NCBI GenBank assembly: GCA_003263775.1
Contig: JYJJ01000065.1
Coordinates: forward strand, 94,809 to 158,808
Length of the DNA: 64,000 nt
Reading direction: 5' to 3'
Origin: Vibrio maritimus
Lineage (GTDB): Bacteria > Pseudomonadota > Gammaproteobacteria > Enterobacterales > Vibrionaceae
Shown here one piece after another: positions 29,515-39,777 of the stretch. Below the pieces are notes generated by a model. The model made no database searches. It saw only the letters and a list, made by a program, of their open reading frames with translations, and had not been told where the DNA came from. The number at the start of each line of letters is the position of its first letter. The stretch's first letter is position 1. The position numbers were made by a program, and so were the translations under genes.

Positions 29515-32500
29515 TTAGACCATGACTCCTGTTGCCTCATCATCTTTCGCGTACAACTTATAAGTTCGGCTTCTGAGAAAATCAATGTGTGTCTTAGTTT
29601 CATTCGCTAGATCGCCAGCATAAACCAGTGAAGTTTCAACATTGGCATATTTTCCCTCTCTCGCTGCACTGAACCAGTTAAATGAGCCAACGGTCATATA
29701 CTTATTATCCGCAAGTATAGTCTTACTATGGATCCCATCTATTACACTTACAAGCACCCCTAGATCTTTCAGTGCATTGCAGCTGTTTTCAAAAAGACTT
29801 TTGCTTATTAGCGTCAAAGCGATTAGAGATAGTTGTATTGAAATGCTTGTCTGTATAAATAGAAATCTTGACTCCTCGGCTAATAGCGGCTTTCAGTTTA
29901 GCTAAAATACCTGTTGTTTCTAGTTTGTTGTATATAAGCCAAGGCGAGACGATGTCCACTTTTTGTACTGCCTTGTCAAGAAGTTGCATTACAAAGGCAT
30001 CATGCTCGTCGGCATTGTTTAGTAACTTCGGTTGACCACAAATTTGAAGCAAGTCTGGTCTTCTTCCTGTATTGAATTTGAGTTGATTTGAATCCAGATT
30101 AAACAAATATTTAGATAAAAGACCCCTAGGCTTAGATTTGTGCGTAGCAGCAATGATATCCATGTCACCAAACACTAAGAAGCTGTCTTTAGCTCTTGAA
30201 ACTGCTACATTTAACATTGTGGTGTTCATATCAATGAACCCACCATTGCTGTGCTTTGTGTATACCTGAGAGAAAATAACGAGCTTACGTTCAGCGCCTT
30301 GTAAGGAGTGTACTGTACCAACTGTAAGCTGACCTTCACCCTTCCCAACTGGAATACTATGGGCGACACAGGCTTTTGATATAGCGGCGACTTGTGCCGA
30401 AAATGGTGTAATGACACCAACAGATTTTTCTAATGGTTCACCGAAGTGCTCTTCAATCTGTTCTCGATTGCTAGCTAACCAAGAAGCGACAGTTTCTGCT
30501 TCTAACTTGTTTCCACGACTTCCACCAAACAGTTCTGCTAAGCCATCAACATGCAGATAGCCGAAAGGTGGGTAAGGGGACTCTAGGTTTGCTGAGCCTC
30601 TCTTCGCTATTAACAGACCGCTGTAGCAAAGCTCATTACAATAGGATATGAGTTCGTCATAACATCTGCGATGTTCTTGTAAAAACATTCCAGATTCTGC
30701 TTCTGTTTTGTAGTGGTAACGGCTTGCGTGCTGAGCAATATGCATCACGCTACCCGTAACAACGCTTCTTCCAGAAGCCTGTATAGATTCGTATTCTTCA
30801 ATATCGGCAATGAGTTTAGATTGCTTGAGGTTACCAACATCGATACATGCGTTGAGCTGCCTGACTGGTTCTATCTGGTAAATATCTCCTATCACCAGTG
30901 CTTTTTTTGCTAACGAAAATGATGCGCCTGCGACTTCTGGAGAAACCTGTCCTGCTTCATCGACAATTAAAAGATCGATTTCGTTGACTAAGTACTCTGT
31001 CTTAAAATCGTTTTCCCCTACATACGCCTTGTAGGTCATGTGTGACGGTAATGAATGAAAGGTTGATACTACACATGGTGTTAACATCATTCGCCTTTTC
31101 CATCGAGGAAGAACGGCTTTGAGTCCTGTTTTATTCGCTAGCTCTTCTAATTTGTCCCCTTCTTCTCTACAAGTGAGAAGCCATCGAGCCTCCCAATAAT
31201 GCACTGCAAGCCTAAACAGTCTAAATCGCACTGTAATATCAAGGACAGGATCTATATCTTCAAAAGATGGCGTTGAGTTAGAATCTGGTAGTATGGTTTT
31301 AACACTCAACTTCCATTCGGCTTTTGATTTCTCAAACGCCTGATAGCAACCAAGGCATAGTTGGTAAGTCTCAGTTAGTCCAATGATGTGTTTCTTTTGA
31401 ACGTTTAGGACTCTTTCCAAAGCGGCTTCTAAATTTTCGGGCAGGCACTCTAGTTCATTGGCTGTTTTACAAAGGGATTGGTGAATGAAATTTTTTCGCT
31501 GAGCTTCGCGTTTGGTTAGGACGAAAGGGAGCCAACTGAATACTGATAACCAGATTGACTCGTCACTTAGATAATTACGCCAGCTGAGCAAGCTAGTATT
31601 GGTATTAGCTTGTAATCTTTCAGCGTGGTCGAGATCTTGTTTCAATTGCTCTAATGCCCTTTCTGGGTCTATCCCCAGCAGCTTTTCCACAAGTTGCTTT
31701 TGTTTGGAGTAGTTTTTCCAGCAAGATTGAATTTGGTCTAGCGTTTGTTTATTGGCCTTTAGTTGACTAAGAAGATGGTCCTTAATGTGAGTCGTAGTTT
31801 CTAAATCCAAATTTACGAATGATGACTGAGCACGTTTAATAAAGTGAGCTTCTGCCCGATCTAAGTATTCCAAGCTCTCTAGTTGTGAGTAGAAGCGACT
31901 CGTTTGATATTTTTTAGAGGCTTCATCTTCTTTTTTGGCCGAGGGGAAGTAGCTCCGTAGCTGGATATATCAGGTAGCCATCGACCGCTTAGTTCGTCAT
32001 TTCCTTCGTCAAAATCTTTCCCAAATGCATCTATTACGTTTGTTACAGCTTGGTTGTTTGTTGATGCGGCGATGATTAGCGGTGGCTCTTCTTCTTTTAA
32101 CGCTGACTCGATCCAAAGAGAAGCAACAACAGACAGCACAAATGTTGTTTTTCCTGTTCCGGGAGGGCCATTGACTGCAAGATATCAGAGTCAGTCATAG
32201 TTAGTGCATGTGAAAGCGCATCACGTTGTGCTTCAGCCAGAGGGAACTGTGCGTTCGAGTGACCAAGTCGACCAGAAATAGTGTCTGAGGCATTTAAGCA
32301 AATCTCATGGGTTGAGGCAGATTTTGTCGCATAAGAGTGTAGAAGTGGCGAAGAGTGATTAGAGTCTGATAGCTTGTCATACAGCTCAATATATGTGTAG
32401 ATGCGCCTGTAACATCATCTATCTTACCAATGACGCCATCTTCTAACACTGTGTACAATTCAGAGATCTTTTGCTTTGCGCAAACCTCCCCGAATAGTTC

Positions 32501-33037
32501 TTGAGCGAGTTTATGGTACTGTTTCCACAGCTCGTTTTGCTCAGCGATAGTTTCTTTGGACAGTATTGCGGAGATTATTTCTTCGTCTGAATAGCTTGGG
32601 GTACTATGCGTAGTGAGAAAGTCATCTAGTTTAGATACTTCTGCAATAGTAAATTTGTCATCGGCTTGAGGTGCCAAGACATCTCTTGGAATGTAGGGCG
32701 TTCCAGCGGAAAAAAATAAACCTTCGCGAGTTATCCAAATAGGGCAAATAACCGGAGATAGGATTTGTGGTACTGCCCCACGAAAGTCTTGTCCGTGTTG
32801 TTTAGTGATTGTGTAAAGTACGGGTCGATAATGTGCTTTTACAACGAGTACCTTGTCCTCTTCATCAACAAAAAGCTTCTTTAAGATCCCACTGCTAGGT
32901 TCTAACATACCTAAAGAAAAGTTAGTACGTTTGATATGGTGATAGCCGTTAAGATCTCTCTTGTTGAGTGCACCTTTACCACTATCTGCATCGGCAAGAG
33001 AGTTCCGCCAATACCGAATCCAGCTCAAGTCATTCAT
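29515..33037 (-). CDS. SF1 (UPF1/COG1112-like) helicase fused to a PLD nuclease domain, Mokosh type II-like (frameshifted)
   Basis: One long gene of about 1,174 residues. Its N-terminal part is non-catalytic (from 33037). The helicase has GPPGTGKTT Walker A (about 32143-32169), DEAGQ in IVDEAGQVSP (about 30955), GDIYQIEPV, QEHRR, GTVHSLQGAE, and LNVAVSRAKD. A C-terminal phospholipase D domain has HSKTILADN-KYMTVGSFN (about 29725). This order is the single-protein architecture of Mokosh type II (MkoC), an antiphage defence family of COG1112 helicase plus PLD. Frames break near 32155-32320, 31940, and 29800; the joins give continuous motifs. Antiphage function is inferred from architecture only. 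Confidence 0.75.
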
Positions 33038-33290
33038 ACAACTTCCTTACCTCTATCTAATTCCTAGCGCTACTAGTAAGTTACCATTAAGTCGAAAGTT
33101 TATATATGGTCTGGGTGGCATATTTAGTGTGTACATATAAAGTTCAAGATCTATTGCATCATGAGCCAATCATCAACCTCTATACCTTGGTTGTCTCTAG
33201 AATGAAGTCTTTGAATATAAGTAGCGAATTGCTCCCAATGTTGCTTATATATTCTGCGTTATTCAGGTCATACTTTTCTGCTTTTTTGAG

Positions 33291-33308
33291 GTGTGTGTCC
33301 CTTCAATG
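33291..33308 (+). repeat. GTGTGTCC repeat, exact pair with 35551-35568
   Basis: GTGTGTGTCCCTTCAATG is identical to the copy at 35551-35568 (18/18). Downstream a second CCTTCAATGCCG tract follows in tandem. Confidence 0.6.
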
Positions 33309-33331
33309 CCGTCCTTCAATGCCGCCTTAAT

Positions 33332-33466
33332 ATGAAGATTGGCGGTGATTCGGGTAATCACTTTGATGCTGGACTGGTTAAGGCAGATGACCATTTTGGA
33401 GTACTGCGCTTTGTTGGATTCAATAAGCCAGCATTCAAACAGCCACCTCCACCTGTAGAGGAGTAA
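33332..33466 (+). pseudogene. Short 44-residue fragment, possible C-terminal remnant
   Basis: An ATG-started frame of 44 residues begins immediately after a repeat (IGGDSGNHFDAGLVKADD...) and ends in a proline-rich tail (QPPPPVEE). Its composition is protein-like, with no ribosome site and no recognised family. It may be the 3' end of a gene whose 5' part was lost at the repeat. Confidence 0.3.
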
Positions 33467-33489
33467 TCCAATGCTGCGCGCAATTGTTC

Positions 33490-33509
33490 AATTTGCTAGG
33501 ACACACACC
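33490..33509 (-). repeat. GGACACACA repeat, right copy by the helicase-PLD gene
   Basis: Same element as 29463-29482, in the same orientation. Read on the minus strand it contains GGTGTGTGTCCT, linking it to the other GTGTGTCC copies. Confidence 0.5.
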
Positions 33510-33614
33510 AAAAAGTATGAAAATAGTATGATTTTGCCTAATTTGGCGGCCTCTCAACGGTGTTTCTAGCGATTGACTGCTAGAGTTCCTTCAGACTAAA
33601 CGGAGGATAAAACG

Positions 33615-34573
33615 TTGACAACGGCTCGAAAAAAACTTGTTTCTATAGATGCAACGTCCTATTACCACTGCGTTTCTCGCTGTGTTCGCCGTAGTTTCCT
33701 ATGTGGTGAGGATGCCTCAACCAACACGAGTTATGAACACCGACGTAAATGGATTGAACAAAAGATTTATGCGCTTGCTCAAGTCTACTGCATTGACATT
33801 TGTGCTTATGCCATCATGAGTAATCATTATCACTTGGTTCTAAATCTCAACAGGGAATCCGCCCAAACACTTACTCTTGATGACGTAGTGGAGCGTTGGG
33901 GCAGTGAGCATAAACTGCCTGGTCTAATTCAACGTTGGCAGACTCAGCAGCTCTCGTCTCACGCTGAGGAAGAAAAGTGTCTAGAGATAATAGAAACGTG
34001 GAGAGAAAGACTGTGGAGCCTCAGTTGGTTTATGAAAGAGCTCAACTTTGACATCGCCTGTAGAGCAAACCGAGAGGATAATTGTACTGGTCACTTTTGG
34101 GAAAGCCGATTCAAAAGCCAGGCATTGCTTGACGAAAAAGCACTGGCCGCCGCAATGGCTTACGTCGATCTAAATCCAGTGCGGGCTGGAATAGCTAAAA
34201 CGCCAGAAGATTCGGAATATACATCCATAAAGCTCAGAATTGACTCACTTAATCGTAATCAAGCAACAGCGCCTTGTCTTCATCCTTTTGTAGGCAATCC
34301 CGGCAATCGTATGTTGGATGGTATTCCGTTTCGATTAGTCGATTACATCGAGTTAGTGGATTGGACGCTCGTCAACTTCGGGGTGGGAAGGCTTCTATGA
34401 GAGACAAGATTCCTCCAGTATTGGAGCGTCTAAACATCAATCAATTAAATTGGCTCAAAGTATGTACGCAGATGGAGAAATCTCGGGCAACCGCACTCGG
34501 GGCGCCCATGTTGGCTGAACAGATGAAAACAGTGCTAAACAAGCAGAAGCTTTACATGTATCGTTTAGAGTAA
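33615..34573 (+). CDS. RAYT / IS200-like Y1 transposase with intact motifs (frameshifted)
   Basis: About 319 residues. TTG at 33615 is the start because CGGAGGA lies seven bases upstream. The HUH motif is SNHYHLVLN with H71 and H73, and the catalytic Tyr is Y183 in MAYVDLNPVRAGIA, so the catalytic residues are present, unlike the copy at 3890-4729. The frame ends early at 34400. One G restored near 34368 (GGACGGCTCG) reads on to a stop at 34573 with a helical tail (VLERLNINQLNWLKV). REP-associated transposases mobilise or maintain REP-like repeats; copies of the GTGTGTCC repeat lie on both sides. Confidence 0.82.
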
Positions 34574-34917
34574 GCTTAAAAGTTTCGAAACAATTTATAA
34601 GTCAATTGAAAGTACCACTTAGTGCTTGCTTTGTGAGTGCCTGATAACGTCTTTACTTTCATCAAACTACGTCCTATACGTACAGATATACTCAAATCTT
34701 CCATGTTTTGTCTGAACGAGAGGGCTGTCTGCTAATGCTTCAATTTTGATTGCGTTTGGTTTTTAAGATGTGTGTCCCTTTAATGCTTACTTTACAGTGG
34801 ATACATTGCCAGTTGCTTGGTAATGTTTGCCCTAGTTACTGGCTTTCTAGCCTTTATAAGAGCAGTTCTTCTAAAGGTTAGAAAAGCGTAATCACCTTAT
34901 TAGCCATTGGATTCAAA
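34574..34917. other. Intergenic stretch with one repeat copy
   Basis: No gene is seen. It contains the repeat at 34768-34786 (GATGTGTGTCCCTTTAATGC) and AT-rich sequence before the DUF3087 gene. Confidence 0.5.
34768..34786 (+). repeat. GTGTGTCC repeat copy
   Basis: GATGTGTGTCCCTTTAATG differs from the 33291 copy by one internal base (TTTAATG against TTCAATG). It lies about 200 bases downstream of the RAYT gene. Confidence 0.5.
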
Positions 34918-35424
34918 ATGCAGTTACAATCTATCGACAAGCAGTTATATCGCTCACGTCTAAACATCGTCATCGTTGCATGTATTGTAAGCTTAAGTGT
35001 CTCCAGCTTAGTGATATCTCAAAGCTTGATATTCTTTTTCCCATCATACATGGGCTCGCATTTTCATTGGAATCTTCTTGGCGTAGTGGTGAGTGCATTG
35101 GGTCTAGGTTTTACCCTGTTAAAACTTAAACAACACCCAAAAATGAAAGAAGTCGTGTATGTGTGGCAGTTAAAGAAAGAGCTTAACCTTATCTACCGGA
35201 AAAACAGAAAGTTGTTGGCTGCGGCAGAACAAGGCAATGCTGATGCCATGTTAGCGCTTCAGTTTAGTTACGAAGGATCACGCCAGTTGTGGCAACTTGA
35301 TGATAATACAATTGTAATGACGAGCCTAAATGCAGCGCAGTCAAAACTGGATGGATTGACTGAAGCGTACAATTTGCAGCTTGATATATCGAGCTATCAG
35401 TCGGGGCTACTTCGTCAGTTTTGA
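34918..35424 (+). CDS. DUF3087 family membrane protein
   Basis: A 168-residue protein with two N-terminal helices (about residues 15-38 and 50-66), then a long alpha-helical cytoplasmic part beginning LKQHPKMKEVVYVWQLKKELNLIYRK and ending LDISSYQSGLLRQF. It matches the DUF3087 family found in Vibrio and relatives; the function is unknown. The frame is intact. A repeat copy follows downstream. Confidence 0.75.
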   Translation: MQLQSIDKQLYRSRLNIVIVACIVSLSVSSLVISQSLIFFFPSYMGSHFHWNLLGVVVSALGLGFTLLKLKQHPKMKEVVYVWQLKKELNLIYRKNRKLLAAAEQGNADAMLALQFSYEGSRQLWQLDDNTIVMTSLNAAQSKLDGLTEAYNLQLDISSYQSGLLRQF

Positions 35425-35550
35425 CAGAGACAGCTCAACATAGAAAGGGATACGTACCAAACGCCTCATGGGGTAGCATGTCCCTTTGCTCCTCACCACT
35501 ATTTCTTCACTACCTAATTGAGTATAAGTAATAGTCTTATATATGGTGAA

Positions 35551-35568
35551 GTGTGTGTCCCTTCAATG
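35551..35568 (+). repeat. GTGTGTCC repeat, exact copy of 33291-33308
   Basis: GTGTGTGTCCCTTCAATG, 18/18 identical to 33291-33308. It lies between DUF3087 and the haloperoxidase-like gene, which is on the opposite strand. Confidence 0.6.
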
Positions 35569-35637
35569 TCCCAAGGTAGACCACTCCGTCGAGGCTACTC
35601 TGTGTTCCCAGTTATTGCGCCGCAGTGTCAAGTGCCG

Positions 35638-37154
35638 TTAATAGGCGCTACCTTCAATATAGGTTTTCAACCATTCATAGGCTTGTGAACCTATAGGATC
35701 GCCAATCGCCTGACCAGCTGGTATAGAGTCATAGAAATGCACCCCAGCCCAAAGGCGGCTGATACCACAATCATCGGAGAACTCATCCCATGTACTCCAT
35801 CCCAAAACGGTGTGGGATTGTGGTGTCACACCAGGTTCGACGATGGATGTTCCCGGCTGCTTGTCCAACACAGCAAATTGAGGTGGTAGAAAACCGGGAA
35901 CCCAAAAGCTTAGGTCGTTTGCCTCTTGCGGCGATAACCCCATTTCCTCATGCAAATATCGCTTAGTTGACGTGGCATGTGCTTGGCAGAAACTCGCACT
36001 GGCTGAAGGGTACTCGGGATGATTCGCCGATTGAAGATAAGGACGCCATTCATTGCCTTTTAGATTGCTGACGATGCCAAAGCCAGGACCACCCCAAGCA
36101 CTAATAGCTTCTTCTCCATAGATATAGCCAATGGCGCTAAAGGGTCTGACGGCATCGTATTTTCTTTTGTTGTCCCAGATGGTAATTCCTGTATCAAATG
36201 CTGCCACGTTCACTAGAAAGTCGAGCTGAACAAACTGTTCTAGTGACAAGCCGTGATAAACACTAGCTGCGAGAGTTGAGTAACCTAAGCTAATGATTTT
36301 ATTGTCATAGAACTCAGATAGGAGTTTCTGCTCATCGGTTAAGTTGACTTGCGCCTCAATGACTTCATCCGCTTGATGCTTGTATGCTGGTAAGGGGATT
36401 CCAGAGAACGAAACTGCGTAAGACTTACTAGGAAACGGCGCTTTTAGAGTTGGTGTTTGATAGCTAAATGGCGTGGTTTGACCAAACTGTGGCACAACGA
36501 ACTGTTGTGAAAAAAACAGGCCATTTCCAGAGCTCAATGTATCTGGTTGCCATCGTCTTGGATTTTTCAGTGCTTCTGCCTTATTCCGTGGTTTATAGCC
36601 AGTGCAGTCGGCGTAAGGTTTAGGAAAGTACTCATTACAATCGGTTCCCAGTTGATTCATACCATCCGTCTCCCGGGCAGCGACAATAGCTTGGCCTGCC
36701 ATGTTCCCAACGCCGGCGGGTTGGTTGAGATCTAAGGTCTGATTTTGTGGATCCAGTCCAACCGAACTCAGCATTTGATCCCAGTCGTTGGCAAATTGCG
36801 GCATCAAACTCATCAGTACTTCGTGACTCGCATACATAATGGCAATATTTCGTTTGCTATTTCCATCTCCGGCATCGAGGCGACCTAAATTCGAGTGAAC
36901 CCCTTGACTCTGTGCGGTATACGGCGCAATTGCATCGAACCAAGCTGCAGTGATTAGGGTTGTTGTACGAAGAACAATAGGTGCATCACCAGGAGCAACT
37001 GTCGACAACAGATTGGGTACTGTAGCTCGATGACTGTAGCAGGTGCACATATATTGGGAGCGCCTTCTGGACACTCAAAGGCATACCCCATGCTTGGCAG
37101 AGAGAATAGAATGGGTGGAAGGACGAGCCTTGAAAAATAGTTCCTAGCTTTCAT
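35638..37154 (-). CDS. Vanadium-dependent haloperoxidase / PAP2-like secreted protein (frameshifted)
   Basis: About 505 residues. The ATG at 37154 gives a signal peptide (MKARNYFSRLVLPPILFSLPSMGYA). The PAP2/vanadate pocket is partly recognisable: KRKYDAVRPFSAI (K-x4-RP), HPEYPSASASFC where the usual PSGH tract reads PSAS, and SRLWAGVHFYDSIPAG (R-x4-VH). The Ser in place of the catalytic His is unusual. The frame breaks near 37045; the rest is continuous. The likely location is the periplasm or outside. Halogenation or phosphatase activity is uncertain given the substituted His. Confidence 0.65.
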
Positions 37155-37367
37155 GTTGTTACCCTTTTCTACATGTGTGTGTTTGATATCCATAGGCTTC
37201 AAGCGGGCTGAAGCTTATTGATATAACTCGATTTACATCGTTTGACGTTGTTGTACCTATCACGGGAATAGGTGATAAATAAGTTAATAACGAGGTGGTT
37301 AATAACGAGGATTTATTGCAAATATGGAAGCAGAGTCACTGGTGTTGGAGGGGGAGTTACAGGTGAG

Positions 37368-37386
37368 ATGTGTGTCCTTTCAAAAT
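37368..37386 (+). repeat. GTGTGTCC repeat copy
   Basis: GATGTGTGTCCTTTCAAAA matches the family over its first 15 bases. It overlaps the start of the zinc-finger fragment. Confidence 0.4.
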
Positions 37387-37573
37387 TTCGCACGATATCA
37401 AAGAAGGCTATCAAGTTTGCATTAACTCTAGTTGTGAACATGAGCGTCCAGTGTGTTTACACTGCGGTAGTGAGATGAAATTGAGGCGCGGTAAGTATGG
37501 TGCGTTTTGGGGGTGTTCGACTTATCGTAGGAACATTGAAAATAATTGTTCCTATAAGATCAACGCTGCTTAG
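37370..37573 (+). pseudogene. Topoisomerase-type C4 zinc finger fragment
   Basis: A 67-residue frame with CLHCGSEMKLRRGKYGAFWGCS and a further C...C pair (NNCSYKI), the pattern of the topoisomerase C4 zinc finger also seen at the C-terminus of nuclease-type proteins. It begins at the repeat at 37368, so its 5' part is probably lost. The parent gene cannot be named. Confidence 0.45.
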
Positions 37574-37607
37574 GTAGCAAAATCTAATCTGCTTCATATT
37601 TGCTATA

Positions 37608-37657
37608 CAGAAAACCAAAAACAACAAAGGCTAGCAGTCACTAACTTGCTAGCCCTT
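37608..37657 (-). terminator. Terminator downstream of tRNA-Arg
   Basis: On the minus strand GGCTAGCA (from 37654) pairs with TGCTAGCC (37636-37629) with a 10-base loop, followed by TTTGTTGTTTTT. It lies just beyond the tRNA 3' end. Confidence 0.75.
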
Positions 37658-37663
37658 TTAATA

Positions 37664-37740
37664 TGGCGCTCCCGACAGGATTCGAACCTGTGACCTGCCC
37701 CTTAGGAGGGGGCCGCGCTATCCAGCTGTGCCACGGGAGC
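37664..37740 (-). tRNA. tRNA-Arg (anticodon CCT)
   Basis: 77 bases with encoded CCA. The acceptor GCTCCCG pairs with CGGGAGC, followed by G-CCA. The D-arm, a five-pair anticodon stem (GCCCC/GGGGC) around the loop CTCCTAA and a T-arm with GGTTCGAATCC are all present. The anticodon CCT reads AGG codons. Confidence 0.95.
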
Positions 37741-38162
37741 ATAGGGCTTATATTACTCAATTATATGAATAAGTTAAGCCCGTACTCGTACTATTAGTTC
37801 TGTTTGTGCATTACATCGCCAATCCGAGCAAAGTTCAGCTATGTTCTTTAGCTGTTTTAGTTCAGTGGTGCGGTTTTCTAGTTTGTGTGACTAGCATGCA
37901 CAGTAGAAATTTACTAAGTAATGTAGTCACATTATGTAACCAATTGTTTATGTGCCTGGTTGTATATTGAGCGTGTTGGGCTTTATTACTGTTGTTGGCG
38001 ATAAGTGCAGTATTAAATATCAAATAAACACAATCTGCGGCCTGATATCTTATTTAGCCAAAATATGTTAGAAAATTTGCGCTATTAAAAAAGTGAGATC
38101 TATTTGATAGTATCATCGTTAATAGAAAGCAATTTTGTACAAGATAAATTGGGCTTAGTTAA
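37741..38162. other. Intergenic stretch with the flgT 3'-end copy
   Basis: No gene. It holds the left flank repeat (37798-37823) and then about 340 bases of AT-rich sequence that form the promoter side of the AraC gene. The GC content falls clearly after 37823. Confidence 0.6.
37798..37823 (-). repeat. Left copy of flgT 3'-end repeat (attachment-site-like)
   Basis: On the minus strand this spells the codons for IGDVMHKQN followed by a stop, the last codons of flgT. It matches 41798-41823 in 25 of 26 bases. The two copies are 4000 bases apart and bracket the AT-rich island. Confidence 0.75.
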
Positions 38163-38999
38163 GTGTCAGTAGTAGAACAAGCAAATTACAGAGTTACGGA
38201 AGCCTTAAATGGCATAGAGGTTGTTGATGCCCGATATAAGAATCAGTCGTTCTCGAAACACGTGCACGAAGGCTACACTATAGGTGTTATTGAAGAAGGG
38301 ACCCAAAAGTTTTTCCGAAGTGGAGAGAATCACTTTGCGCATGAAAATAGCATTATTTTAGTTAATGCGGACGATGTTCATACTGGAGAAACTGCTTCAG
38401 AAGGTGGCTGGAGGTATAAGGCTATCTACCCAACACCAGAGCACTTTGAGCTGATTTCAGGAGACTTGCTGGGTAGTAATGCGCTTGTTCCGTACTTCAA
38501 AGATTCTGTAATCAGCGATAAGAAAATTGCTGAACAATTGCGTTTGATATTTGAACAAATAGAAACAGGTGGTTCTGTATTGCTTATTGAAACATTGATC
38601 TATAGCACATTGTTGTCTTTATCCAATAAACACGGTCGTTCAGTGAGCATCCCCAAAGATACAAGTATAAATAAAAGTAAGTTAATGCTAGCAAAAGAGT
38701 TTTTGGATACTTACCCTCAGCATGACGTAAGTTTGGATGAATTAGCCGGCATTGCTGACTGTAGCAAGTATCATTTTGTCCGGCAGTTTGGGAAAGCATT
38801 TGGTATATCTCCTCATGCGTATCAAATCCAAGTTCGGTTGTTAAAAGCAAAACAGCTGCTAAAAGCTGGCGTTTCTATTGCAAACACAGCAAGCGACTGC
38901 GGCTTTCATGATCAAAGCCACTTTTCTCGCCATTTTAAAAAAGCGCTTGGCGTAACACCTAAACACTTCCAAAATCAAGCAATTTTATACAAGAAGTAA
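38163..38999 (+). CDS. AraC family transcriptional regulator
   Basis: A 278-residue activator type protein. The N-terminal cupin-like arm (about 10-140) is an AraC-binding domain; HEGYTIGVIEEG and DDVHTGE are its beta-barrel turns. The C-terminus (about 175-270) holds two helix-turn-helix units (VSLDELAGIADCSKYHFVRQF and ANTASDCGFHDQSHFSRHFKKALG). GTG at 38163 is the start. It precedes the azlC-azlD genes on the same strand and would be expected to control them (inference). Confidence 0.85.
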   Translation: MSVVEQANYRVTEALNGIEVVDARYKNQSFSKHVHEGYTIGVIEEGTQKFFRSGENHFAHENSIILVNADDVHTGETASEGGWRYKAIYPTPEHFELISGDLLGSNALVPYFKDSVISDKKIAEQLRLIFEQIETGGSVLLIETLIYSTLLSLSNKHGRSVSIPKDTSINKSKLMLAKEFLDTYPQHDVSLDELAGIADCSKYHFVRQFGKAFGISPHAYQIQVRLLKAKQLLKAGVSIANTASDCGFHDQSHFSRHFKKALGVTPKHFQNQAILYKK

Positions 39000-39048
39000 G
39001 TTATGTAATTGATTAGCCTTTTTCGCATCTTAATCGACGGAAAAGGCT

Positions 39049-39777
39049 ATGAACCAAACAACACAATCAGTACCGATAAGAAAGCTAGGTGATGAACTTT
39101 CTACAGTTTATCATGCTTGTATAGCGATATTTCCTTTGTGTATTGCTGTCGTTCCTTGGGGAATACTATGCGGTTCCTTAAGCATCCAAGTGGGTCTAAC
39201 ACCCTTTCAAGCTCAGGCTTTGTCATTGTTTGTATTCGCTGGAGCTGCTCAGCTAGCTGCTGTTTCGCTTATTGGGGCGTTAAGTCCTGCATTACCCATT
39301 CTTTCTTCAACTTTTGTTATTAGCTCTCGACATTTACTTTATTCAGCAGTGTTTCATGAAAAAGTCAAAGGGCTACCGCTATACAAAAGGATTATGTTTG
39401 CTTTCTTTTTAACTGACGAAATGTTCGCTATCACAAATGATTACATTGAAAAGAATAAACAGTTTAACTATCTATATGCTGTTTCATCAGGAATAATGTT
39501 TTATGTAATGTGGAATATGTCTACTTTCATTGGGATAGTAGCAGGCTCAAGCGTTAATAATTTAGAAGAGTACGGACTTGAATTTGCTATTGCAGCAACA
39601 TTTATTGCGATAGTCATTCCTTCTATAAAAAGTAAGTCAATTCTATTCTCTGTAATTACCTCTGGTTTGTCGATTCTAACCTTAGGGCACATGAATTTTG
39701 AATACGCTCTAATTACATCATCACTGCTCGGTATGCTAATTGGATTTTTTTCTAAAAGGTGGGATAAAAATGATTGA
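39049..39777 (+). CDS. azlC: AzlC family branched-chain amino acid exporter subunit
   Basis: A 242-residue inner-membrane protein with seven to eight helices. Motifs typical of AzlC include FPLCIAVVPWGILCG near the start and FVFAGAAQLAAVSLIG. Together with AzlD it exports branched-chain amino acids or their analogues. The ATG at 39049 has GGAAAAGGCT upstream. The last codons overlap the start of azlD. Confidence 0.85.
   Translation: MNQTTQSVPIRKLGDELSTVYHACIAIFPLCIAVVPWGILCGSLSIQVGLTPFQAQALSLFVFAGAAQLAAVSLIGALSPALPILSSTFVISSRHLLYSAVFHEKVKGLPLYKRIMFAFFLTDEMFAITNDYIEKNKQFNYLYAVSSGIMFYVMWNMSTFIGIVAGSSVNNLEEYGLEFAIAATFIAIVIPSIKSKSILFSVITSGLSILTLGHMNFEYALITSSLLGMLIGFFSKRWDKND

Larger units (their letters stand above)
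33038..33614. other. Intergenic stretch with repeats and a gene remnant
   Basis: This is non-coding apart from a small frame at 33332-33466. It holds two repeat family copies: GTGTGTGTCCCTTCAATG at 33291-33308 and AATTTGCTAGGACACACACC at 33490-33509. A 74-residue frame at 33106-33330 shows no gene-like features and is not accepted. Confidence 0.5.

Noticed and set aside
33301..33330. Tandem CCTTCAATGCCG resembling a short repeat array or CRISPR
   Set aside because: Only two partial units without regular spacers or cas genes nearby; explained by the dispersed repeat.
33106..33330. 74-residue frame between the helicase gene and the RAYT gene
   Set aside because: No ribosome site, mixed composition, and it runs across a repeat; judged non-coding.
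37664..37740. tRNA-Arg as the integration target of the 4-kb island
   Set aside because: The duplicated sequence is the end of flgT, not the tRNA 3' end, and the tRNA lies outside the repeat pair.
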